Assembly (NCBI GenBank): GCA_030562195.1
Contig: CM060199.1
Location: 20,790,338 to 20,854,337 of the forward strand
DNA from: Nipponacmea schrenckii
Lineage: Eukaryota; Mollusca; Gastropoda; Lottiidae
Direction: 5' to 3'
Length of the DNA stretch: 64,000 bases
The notes under the pieces were generated by a model. That model did not search any database. It had not been told where the DNA came from and worked only from the letters and a program-made list of their open reading frames with translations. Positions 48,815 to 58,698 of the stretch are shown piece after piece. How positions within the stretch are numbered: position 1 is the stretch's first letter; every line of letters begins with the position of its first letter. The translations under genes were made by a program, and so were the position numbers.

Positions 48815-49720
48815 TGTTTCATTATCTCCAAAAATATGTAAGAAGTAGCTAGAGAACGGATATACGCAAAGTTTTGGTTGGGTTTTAATAAATATCTTGT
48901 TTGTAATATGATATCCATAAGAACTTAGTCAAGTTCGAATTTGGGTTATACGAAGAATACTTACGACATGAAAGAACTGGACTAGGTCACAGAGCATAGA
49001 TAAGCTCATTGATTGCGTGAAAATTAGTCATTATTATGATTTTATTGATATTATCGATTAATATATCAACATGATACATTAAAATAAAAAAGTTTCTACT
49101 GTTAGGATGAAGTTTAGCGTTGTTAAATGGTTCAAATCTACCGCCAACGAGAAAATTGCTAAGATTTTGATATCTTTTGCAAATTACAACTAGACATTTT
49201 GCGTATACTAGTACATGAGGAAATTTGTCTTGGAGTTCAGAGTAATGGCGTTTGACTATTATGGAGGCTTTGGTAGCTTTAGAATTAAATGTAGTTATAA
49301 AAGGAAAAAGAATCTGGTTGTCTGGAAATACGAATTTGGGTATGTTTCGTGAAATATTTACGTAAAAATATGTTAAAAGTGTTTTGAGAACGGGATAGAG
49401 GCCACAGTTTACGAAATTTTCACTCTAAAAATATGTAGAAAAGTAGTTTGAGAACGGGAAAGTGGCTAGTTTTGATCCGTATTTTATAAGATTTTGTGTA
49501 AAGGATTATATTCATAAGACTTGGTAAAGCTCGATTTTCTATGAATAGTTGTTTAGTTATTGCCCTTGACTTAGCAATAACAGATAAAAAATTGTTTTTA
49601 TTAAGTCTACAGTTTTCATCCGATTTTCAAGAAATTTGTATGATCATTTAAATTGATGAGATCTTGGTCAAGTTCGAATACGACGATTATTTGATGAATG
49701 TTTTTCGGGTTATCCCTCTC
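48815..49720. repeat. Dispersed or tandem diverged repeat, modules of about 130-150 bp
   Basis: Modules near 48,819-48,958, 49,364-49,410, 49,421-49,550 and 49,625-49,710 share AAAAATATGTAAGAAGTAG-like starts, GAGAACGGG, and a TCATAAGACTTGGTAAAGCTCGA-like end (also seen as AGATCTTGGTCAAGTTCGAA). A known family cannot be named. The frame at 49,664-49,858 is incidental. Confidence 0.6.
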
Positions 49721-49864
49721 GATTTAGTAAAAATGCATCGAAATTTGTTTGTGAACGCTGTAGAAACTACAGTTTTCATCTGTGATTATCTAAAACTAAA
49801 ACAATTTTGTTGGTTATATGACGATTATTCAAAAGAAGTTTTTGCTGTTGAACTATAAAGTTAA

Positions 49865-50910
49865 AAAATCCAACAGTTTTCATTCCATTTAAGTGATACA
49901 CTCAAATTATGTACGAGGTAGAAATTTGTTACTATTTGACAGATCTGCTTTTGATATACAGTAACTGATAATCCTTTATGGAATTGGGCGTATCTAGCAA
50001 GGCATTCACTTTATGTTCAAGCGTTGTGCGGCAAAGTGACTGCTTGACATAAACGTAAATAAAAATTCAATGCAATAACTTTAGTCACTTCAACCGTAAA
50101 TGATTCTTGTTTTGTAAATTCTTATTGAAAATGTATGCATTATGTCATTGAAATGATAAAGTTAGCTGCTACATTAAATACCAATGGTTCTTTAAGGATA
50201 ATTGCAAATAGCTTCATATGAGAACTTAATTAAAAAGATTTTAGTGTTGGAATCATCTTATCACTAAAATTGATTTTAAATTTGTTTTATGTTCCAATCA
50301 GATTACTGTATTTCTTCAAATCTGAATTTAAATTCGAGAGAATAAAGCTACAAATAAAGTTATTTCATAATTTGAACTAGAAACAAAAGCTGTAAATAAC
50401 TAAAATGTGCTCTGATCGAATCCTACGTCTGTAGATCGCCATTAACTAAGCAATGTTGAATAAGAGACACAAACATCTTTAAAGTGGGCGTAACTGAATT
50501 ATATAAATGACGAAAGAAGTCTCAAAGTTAACTTTCTAAAGTGTTTTATAATCTGACGGGGATTATTTTAGAATCTTAAGTGGTTTAAAGCTTTTTTTAA
50601 ACTACAAAACTCATGTTTAAAGCTTAAGAATTCGTTTCTGTTTTGTAAAACGCTGGCTTAATTTGGGTAGCAATAAAAATGTATTCCGAGTTAATAGGTT
50701 CTCGTATGTCCACTTGTTTATAAGAGGGTTGTATGATTGCTAACCTTTCAAAAGTGAATCAAGATGAGAGAAAATTGAGTTGTCATTGTAATGGAAGGAG
50801 GCTAAGTGGTCTACAATCTTGTTGAGGTCGACTTACTGTCACATTTAAACGTTTATTTCAAAGAAAAAGAAACTGCAAAGGTTTATCTCACAGAATTCGC
50901 CTAAAACTGA
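49865..50910. other. AT-rich DNA without recognisable feature
   Basis: No coding or repeat signal could be supported. Confidence 0.45.
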
Positions 50911-50916
50911 AATTGT

Positions 50917-51180
50917 GCGGTTCTATAGCACAGCGGTTAGAGCGTTGGTTCTTTACGTTCTAATCTCGATCGGCGTGTGAAAGTTCGATGACCTTGAATA
51001 AGTCATCTTCACTCGCAATTCCAGTCCAACCAGCCGTAAATGGCTACAGATAATCCGGAAAGATCAATGCCAAGAGGTTTGGCCAAGGACCAGCTGGTAG
51101 AAAGGATCCTTGTCACGGCGGACTTGTTAACCTAAGTTGTTTTCCTTGTCAAATATAGCCTAGTTGTTTTCTCTTTTTTT
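50917..51180 (+). mobile_element. SINE2, tRNA-derived SINE, nearly full length
   Basis: The tRNA-like head carries box A TAGCACAGCGGTTAGAGC (about 50,926-50,943) and a box-B-like AAAGTTCGATGACC (about 50,981-50,994). A body follows: AATAAGTCATCTTCACTCGC, AATGGCTACAGATAATCCGG, GGTTTGGCCAAGGACCAGCT. It ends in a T-rich tail after AACCTAAGTTG. The body is shared with a minus-strand copy at 55,505-55,685 and a fragment at 28,240-28,325, which defines a family separate from SINE1. Confidence 0.88.
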
Positions 51181-51184
51181 GTAC

Positions 51185-52755
51185 TTTTCTTTTTCCTTAA
51201 GGTAAAGGTAGTTTGTGGGTTGCAAGGAAAAGATAGGGAAATTGTTTGACTGAATATCCTTAATTTTCCCGAATGAGCTACCAGAACCCTGGCATGCTTC
51301 TCTGTTTGACCCACTGTCTTCACAACGCACATACTGCTTCACATTGGGAAACACAGTCATAACATTTCTTAATTTTGGTCTCCAATGTTAAGGAACAGCT
51401 TCACCATACTTTTGAATAAATTATGCGATTTCGTGCTTTTTTAGTGTTCCTGGAGCCTAATTTCAAATATTTAAGACCCGTTTTGTGACGCAATCAAAAT
51501 GTAATGACTCAATTAAAAATAAGAGCTAATAAACAACGGAACGACAAGTTTGGTCTATTTATATTTAGACTGATACTAAGAGTGCAATAGTCTATGAAAT
51601 TGACAAAATATTTGTGGAGCTATTTTCAATGATTGAATAACACGATGAAAGGTCGCTTGTTATTTTACTTCGAGAGGTCTTATTGTTCCCAAAGAGAACT
51701 TTGTCGACTCACTGATGGAATGAGAATTATAAATCCTCCCGAGATAGAAATGTCCTATTTTAAGAAAATCGTCTTATCTTTGACAAGCCAGGAGTATATT
51801 TGTTCTGTGAATTGCTTAATAAATTAGTTTTATCTAGGTTTTATAGTGGTCACGTTTTAGACAACCAATCATTCTAGCTGGTGGTCTGTAAATAGCCTTC
51901 ACATCCATTAGGTCAGATTTAATGGAAAATACAGCTCCAAGAAACCTGTGTGACAGAATGCATTACATAGTGGAAAATTCAACACGTTTTGATCTGGGTG
52001 ATTAAAGGAAGAAAGCGGTATGCTCGAAATTAATAACCTGCCTTCTCAAGGAGGTAATAGCGGAATGTCATTCTCAAGGCCAATATCAGCACTGAGCCGT
52101 TTACTAAAAAAAATCATAAAAGCTGGTGTGTTTGTTAGCAGCAAACATTTCGTTAGTATAAACGATAACACCTTGATGTTTTAAATAACATCGCAATTAA
52201 GAGACGGTACGAGATATGAATTTAGTAGGGATAAAAATGAAATACACTATTTTACTTCTAAAGCAGAATACGAATAAAAATGAATGTGAGACTAAACAAA
52301 TTAGGAAGAAAATTGTATGAAATTTGGCGTTTTCCACTCAAAGAATAATTTTAATTACTCAACCAGTATACTGTAAATCCAGCATGTTTTCATGTAATTT
52401 CTAAATTTGTCAGTGTCTCGAAAACATAAAACAGGTGAAAATAATATACTAATTTCTAGAACATCTGCGACTTGCCGTCATCATAATTATTGTTACACCA
52501 ACACTGTATGTTAGAATGGCATACACAAAGATAGTTGCAATTGGCGCTATTGGGAGAATAATCACATCATAATACGAACAGAAAGAATACTTTGAATAAA
52601 TCCATTCAAATTATTTTATCATGCAAATAGACACAGAAACGTTAATGAAACGAGCCCTGATTTCCATCTATTGGAAATAATCAAGCGCCCCCATATTTGT
52701 ATTTGGCATTCTACAACATCATTAAATCGCCAATATTTCATTTTTAATACAATTT
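51185..52755. other. AT-rich DNA without recognisable gene
   Basis: Frames at 51,132-51,360 (minus) and 51,633-51,827 (plus) show no domain. Confidence 0.45.
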
Positions 52756-52760
52756 TATCA

Positions 52761-52889
52761 ATGTCTTATATTTAGAACTTTCGTTCTTAAAACGTTCTTA
52801 TTGATGTCTTATATTTAGAACTTGCGTTCTTAAAACGTTCTTATTGATGTCTTATAATTAGAACTTGCGTTCTTAAAACGTTCATTTAT
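52761..52889. repeat. 43-bp tandem repeat, three copies
   Basis: ATGTCTTATATTTAGAACTT starts at 52,761, 52,804 and 52,847. Each unit holds AGAACTTGCGTTCT, a 5-bp inverted repeat around TTGC (the first copy has TTTC). Copies are nearly identical, so the expansion is recent. Confidence 0.93.
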
Positions 52890-53900
52890 TCATTATTACT
52901 TCATTGTTCGTCTTTATCTCATGTTCGAAGTATGGTTTTTAAAGGAAATGATCGACGAAGGTATCCAATATAATTTAAATTGTAACACGCAAGGCGACGA
53001 AGTTGACCTTCGAGACATGTTTCATCGCTTTCAGGGGTTGGTTTTGCAATATATGTTAATAGTCCTGAAAAGTGCTAGAGATGTACGAAAATCCTACAGT
53101 TGGTTCCAAATGAACTCTATACTAGAAATTTCAATTTCAGTTTTCATAATTTTGTATGTATGCCAGAGTATTCGCTTTCGTTGGACATTAGGAAACATAG
53201 CATCAATAAATAGAAATAACATCTATTACAAATATTTTAAAACATGGCTGTTTTTGGTCCAACATTATTTTTTATAATACATAACATAACTGACAATAAA
53301 ACTACATTTTACAATTTAATAACATAGAATTAAACACAATAGCAATAAATTAATGATGTATTTGTTACACACTAAGCCTTACATTAGAGAAAGTTTAACC
53401 CTTAACCAACAATTAACAGTTCTACTCAAGAATCAAATCCCCTCTTCCCCTAAATTAATAATATGTTATAGCATTTTCTTAAAAACAACAACTAATAGCA
53501 TTACATTAATAACAACTAATGTATTACATTAATAAAGTGTTTGTTTGATCCAAAGCATTTAATTTTGTAGAACCCCCCCCCCCCTTTCCCTAAATTTGTA
53601 CGAACTAAGAGCAGCACATTAATAAGCACTAACTAACACCAGTACATAATAATGACTAATAGCAGCATTAAACTAATAGAACCACAATAATGTGCCTTAC
53701 CTTGATATTGATTAGTTGTTAAGAAAACTCAAGAGAACACTTAAGTTCACTTCACAGATAGCTGACAATGACAGACCATCTTCAACTCAAATGGGGCCAT
53801 CTTCTGATTTATACGATTGATTTTTTGTCATATAACCTACAATTACAGAATATACAAGTAGTTATTGTTAACCTGCAATAATTCGTGTATGGAACATGAA
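52890..53900. other. AT-rich DNA; 118-codon frame of unknown status
   Basis: The plus frame 52,921-53,277 predicts a peptide with a hydrophobic segment near its middle and no recognisable domain; it is probably chance. A C run lies at about 53,573-53,585. Confidence 0.4.
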
Positions 53901-53904
53901 TAAA

Positions 53905-54222
53905 CGAAATGAATTGAGTTTACGTCCCACTTTTCTGCACTTTATGCGCTAATGAAGACTGGCAACGTGCTATGAGGCAAATTTTGCCAGGATTTCCAAC
54001 TGTCAAGGGATATTTAACGTGTTTAGCCTGTAGCCTCGTGTTTATTGTCCCATCCGAACGACTAGACGCTTTTTCCATGTCAGTCCATCCGACCTGCATC
54101 ACTGACGAGGGGAAACCGGTCTGAAAAATCCGAAGGTTCATCTCGACCTTTGCCGTGATTGAACTCGGGACCTTCAGGTTAACGGGCAAACGTCTAACAC
54201 ACTGAGCCACTACGGCTTCTGG
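53905..54222 (-). mobile_element. SINE1 copy H, nearly full length
   Basis: Reverse complement of SINE1. The tail side is ATGAATTGAGTTTACGTCCC, then TTTCTGCACTTTATGCGCTA. The middle is CCATCCGAACGACTAGACGC, and box B lies within GATTGAACTCGGGACCTTCA. The head ends at CTGAGCCACTACGGCTTCTG. Some internal deletions. The 134-codon frame across it is incidental. I could not find a convincing target duplication. Confidence 0.93.
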
Positions 54223-54224
54223 AA

Positions 54225-55055
54225 TTTGAACAAGGAAGACATATAATAATATACTGTACATAGATAATGCATATGAAAGAATGGACGACCAATATATCCT
54301 TCGAAAAGAACAAATCTCCTTCAAATCGGCTTCAAAGTAGACATAGGTTTCATAGTATGGGTTCCCTAAAGCTTGAATTATCGGTCACCTTAGTTTTATT
54401 TGTCTCCGAGAATGCTAGTTACGATTTGGGAAAAAGATAACATTGGAATGGTCAAAATTATTTATTTAACCTATATTATTTTGAACAGTAGAAATTTGAC
54501 AAGAGATATTGTCTTTGAATATCGGGTTATACGAATTTGCTGTATCATAAGGTGACTTTGGAATCGTTGATTATGAAACACTTCCTACCTGGACAGTACA
54601 TACAAGCACACTGCGAGATGCTTAGTAAAAAAATAAAATATATATATAAAATAATGTCACTATATTCGTCTTATTGCTTACCACATCTTGGAATTTATTC
54701 TTCGAAAAGAACCTTTGTAACGTTAAAAGCAGAAACGTATTATATGGTTTGGTTTATGAGCAAAGGGAAAGGAAGGAGGCAACTGAAAAAAGTTAGAATC
54801 ATCTGCAGGCCAAGATTATTTCATTGGATGTCATCCTTTAACGTGGGAGTATAAACTGCGACCTTAGTCTGATTTATTGATAAAACATTAATACCCATCA
54901 AATATAAAAATTTAACGAAATTCAAGCTAGACTGCCAAGTGTTAATGACACTGTCTCAGTAATACTTCGAGTAATGATACATGGAGTGATCGACACTATT
55001 GATCCTGGAATAATGTGCCAAGACTTCCAGGAGGTCTGAGAATGCCATAATATAC
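54225..55055. other. AT-rich DNA without recognisable gene
   Basis: The 105-codon frame at 54,537-54,854 shows no domain. GAATATCGGGTTATACGAAT near 54,516 resembles the dispersed repeat at 48.8-49.7 kb. Confidence 0.45.
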
Positions 55056-55059
55056 GAAC

Positions 55060-57430
55060 CGCCTATTGCATTATAAGAATCTGGAAATCAAGTACAATTT
55101 TCAAAAATAAAGAAAGTAACCTAATGTTTTCTAAGCAATCCCTTTCACTCAAGATATTTCTTGATCTAATTACACATTCTGCAATTTTGATTGGTAGGCC
55201 TTTTTGAAATATTTGGTTAAAATTATTGTATGATTTACAATGTACCACTTTGTTTTAGACATGTTACTTGGAATAATTGGTATTCCAAAGACACCTGTAC
55301 CCTTGTTGTAAGTTGTAATGGAATATTCTGATCACTAAATATTTGGATAAAAAATTCCAAAGAACTTGAAATTTATTGCATTATAAAATGATATGCAATT
55401 GTTTCTATATCATGACTACAAAAATCCCATAATGAGCTCTTTACGATACCTATTTTTTGTAATTTTAAGTGAAAATTATTCTATGTAAGAATTTAAGAAA
55501 AGAAAGAAAGAAACAACTATATTTTACAAGGATAACTTAGGTTCACACTATCAGCTGGTCCTTGGCCAAACCTCTTGGCATTGATCTTTCCAGGATTATC
55601 CTTACCCATTTGCTCGGTGGACTGGAATTATGAGTGAAGATGACTTATTAAAGGTAATCGGACTTTCACATCTTGCACTAATACCATATTTTTTTTTTAT
55701 CAAATACAAGATTATTCCCTATTTTCACATATTTATTGTTCCAAACTATTTGCTCATTTAATTCGTTAACATTTTCTATATTTACTGTATAAATTGAATA
55801 CCATTTTTCAAATAAATCTGCATAGAAAACGCTTTTTATGTTTACTAGTATATTTTTTGAAAAGTTACATCCGGCTTATACAAAACCATTGAAATTCAGC
55901 ATAATATATACAGAATTAGCCTTGTTTCATTTGCAGAAGACAGAATTTTCTTGATCCAAATATTGCATTTGCTTTAAATAAATTCTTCAACATTAAGCAT
56001 TCTAAGTTCACCGCTATCAAAATCTTGCATGATGCATTCTCGTTTAATTTTATCTGGGCCATTCCATAAGAATTGATATAATAGTTTGTTTATGTCGGTT
56101 AGTACATATTTTGGGAGAAATGTTGCAGATGTGGAGTAAGATAATTTAGATATAATGAAAGTTTTGATAATTTGAATTTTCTCCGACAAATTAAGGTTAT
56201 GTTTCCTCCAGATGGCAAGTTTACTTTTCATTTCATTTATTTTGTCAAAATTATTCATTTCAATCATAATATTACTTTGTACTGAAAAAACAATTCCAAG
56301 AATTTAAATAAGATCTCTGCATATTTGAATTTTCTTCACGTTATCATTAAAACAGGTTTTATTCATGTTAAGATTTATTGCTTCTGTTTTCTTGATATTA
56401 ATTTTCAAACCGGAACTAAATTGTTTCAAAATCTCAAGTAAAGGTCTTGCAGAGGAAACATTGCGTAGTAGCGCCGTTAGGTCATCGGCATAACTAATTA
56501 CTTTGATTGATTCCTCACCAAATTTGATACCATCCATTCCAAATAGCATTCCTTATTGCTTGAAGTAAAATTTCAATAACTAGATTAAAGATTTTTAAAG
56601 ACATAGGGTCCCCTTGTCTGACTCCATTCAAAACGGGAAAAGATTTGGTTGTGAACTTATTGTTTATAACAGAACATTGAATATCGGTGTATATGATCTT
56701 AATCTACCGTACGAAATTTCGGCAAAAACCATAAACTGATAATATTTGATAAAAAATCATGATTAACGCTATCAAATGCTTTTTGAAAGTCGACAGCCAC
56801 TAAGAAACCAACGATCTTCTTTTTTCTGGCTAATTCAAAACAATCGTTGATATTTTTTTATTTTCTTGTATATTTCTATTTGGAACAAAAGCTACTCGAT
56901 TTGAGTGTATTAATTTGCTTAAAATGGTTTAAATCCATATTTGATAATATCTTGCTTATTTTTTTGTGTTTAAATTTATCAGAGTTATTAGTCTCCAGTT
57001 ACTAAGATTAGAATATATTCAAATATATCTTTGTCATAACTTTCAAGTCTATGTAAGTTAGTAGATTTTTCTAAGAAGCTACTGATCTTCTTTGATTAAG
57101 ATTTTGGACATGAAGATTACTATTATAACGTTTTCCTTAGTTATTTTGCGTATAATAATGTTTTCCTCCTTCTTGACTATAAAAGTTATTAAATGTCATT
57201 ATTAGGTAGGATCAAAAATATATGTCGCATTCTGCATAGATAATCTATTTAGTAGTTTTATAATATAAGATTTCTCAACGTTTAAAAATAGTTTGGATAT
57301 TTTTTCACATTGTGTATACCATAGTTATCTTTACCTTATTTTTGCACCATTGATTTCTTCAACATATATTTCATCTAATTTATTCTTAACGTAAGAAATA
57401 TCTTCAAAGATTGTTAGAGAAGTATAATAT
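55060..57430 (-). pseudogene. L1-like non-LTR retrotransposon reverse transcriptase, broken, 5'-truncated
   Basis: Read on the minus strand from 57,430. There is a segment like VEEINGAKI with a YTQCEK motif (about 57,300-57,400), typical of the lead-in to L1-group RT. Then come VAVDFQKAFDS (about 56,775-56,810), GVRQGDPMSLKIFNLVIE (about 56,560-56,625) and the catalytic box YADD (within 56,304-56,549). A thumb region WRKHNLNLSEKIQIIKTF leads to YQFLWNGPDKIKRE (55,974-56,267). A tail region with FYADLFEKWYS lies at about 55,790-55,850. Breaks include a one-base shift near 56,555, a stop just before 56,300, further stops, and a SINE2 at 55,505-55,685. Remnants of the C-terminus continue to about 55,063. 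The FLWNG and WNN-type features point to the L1 group. It is non-functional. Confidence 0.9.
55505..55685 (-). mobile_element. SINE2 copy inside the L1-like element, 5'-truncated
   Basis: Reverse complement of the SINE2 body: CTATCAGCTGGTCCTTGGCC, AAACCTCTTGGCATTGATCT and GAAGATGACTTATTAAAGGT, with TCGGACTTTCACATC from the box B region. Box A is missing. Its own tail side (AACTATATTTTACAAGGATA, preceded by GAAAGAAAGAAA) matches the tail of the 50.9-kb copy. L1-like coding sequence lies on both sides, so it inserted into that element. Confidence 0.87.
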
Positions 57431-57511
57431 TACTGGACCGATAAGATTTTAGTGTAAATATTACTAGTAGTATTGCCGTTTTTACACCCTCAACTTTAGA
57501 GTAAATATTAC

Positions 57512-57592
57512 TAGTCCTGGGGCTGAGAGGGGACCTGTGTGCAATCATATGTCCCCTTATTTTGACTCTTGATCCTTGTAGGGGACCCCTAG
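57512..57592 (+). repeat. Left terminal inverted repeat of the satellite-inserted element
   Basis: About 80 bp, matching 58,032-58,112 reverse-complemented with only a few substitutions. Confidence 0.92.
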
Positions 57593-58031
57593 GAGATTGA
57601 AAAAAGTTGGGTAGACATTCTAGATGTGGGGCATAAGCGTGTAATTCAAGATGGCGTCCAATATTTTAAGAATTATCCGATAATCAATTACAGCCTCTGT
57701 ACTGCAAAAACAATGATCTATTGTTTTTTGTGCAAATTGATTGGTCTGGATGAAATCCTTGACCCCTAAAACCCATATAAAGATACCAAATTCATTCTCC
57801 TAGCTAAATTCTGAACCTCACAGGCGAGATGGAAGGGCGCGGTGGCCATATTGGCAGCCATTTTGGATTTCACCATTATCCTATCCTTTTTTCACCCCGG
57901 AAATGATTCCTCGACCCCAAATACAAATAAACACCAAATTGATCACTTTAGGACGATTCCACATGGAGTTATTCCAAGAATAATGTTGTGGCAGCCATCT
58001 TGGGCGCCATTTTGTATTTAACCTTTATCTG

Positions 58032-58112
58032 CTAGGGGTCCCCTACAAGGATCAAGAGTCAAAATTAGGGGACATATGATTGCACACAGGACCCCCCTCA
58101 GCCCCCGGACTA
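58032..58112 (-). repeat. Right terminal inverted repeat of the satellite-inserted element
   Basis: CTAGGGGTCCCCTACAAGGA to CTCAGCCCCCGGACTA, complementary to 57,512-57,592. Confidence 0.92.
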
Positions 58113-58698
58113 TACTAGTATTGTTACCGTTTATACACTCAATTTTAGTGTAAATATTACTAGTATTGTTACCGTTTTTACACTCAACTTTAGTGTAAAT
58201 ATTACTAGTATTGTTACCGTTTTAACACTCAACTTTAGTGTAAATATTACTAGTATTGTTGCCGTTTTTACACTCTCAACTTTAGTGTAAATATTACTAA
58301 TATTGTTGCCGTTTTTACACTCTTTAATTTTTGTCCTTAAATATTTCTAATATTGTTGCCGTTTTTACACATCAACTTAAGTGTAAATATTAATATTGTT
58401 CCGTTTAACCTCAACTTAGTGTAAATATTACTAGTATTGTTACCGTTTTAACACTCAACTTTAGTGTAAATATTACTAGTATTGTTGCCGTTTTTACACT
58501 CTCAACTTTAGTGTAAATATTACTAATATTGTTGCCGTTTTAACACTCAACTTTTAGTGTAAATATACTAGTATTGTTGCCGATTTTTACACTCTCAACT
58601 TTAGTGTAAATATTACTAGTATTGTTACCGTTTTAACACTCAACTTTAGTGTAAATATTACTAGTATTGTTGCCGTTTTTAACCTCTCAATTTTAGTG

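Larger units (their letters stand above)
57512..58112. mobile_element. Inverted-repeat element (601 bp) inserted in the satellite
   Basis: Left end TAGTCCTGGGGCTGAGAGGG and right end reverse-complemented TAGTCCGGGGGCTGAGGGGG extend into about 80 bp of inverted repeat (CAATCATATGTCCCCTTATT, GATCCTTGTAGGGGACCCCT). TAC stands directly outside both ends (57,509-57,511 and 58,113-58,115). Removing the element and one TAC gives AAATATTACTAGTATTGTTA, exactly the satellite sequence, so ends and a 3-bp duplication are secure. The middle has several CCATTTTG/CAAGATGGCG segments and no transposase frame. The superfamily is not recognised. Confidence 0.93.

Noticed and set aside
50917..51000. Functional tRNA gene
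   Set aside because: Head of SINE2; the anticodon arm does not pair well and the body continues as in the other SINE2 copies.
53920..54324. 134-codon minus-strand frame
   Set aside because: It runs through SINE1 copy H, and similar frames appear through copies A and D.
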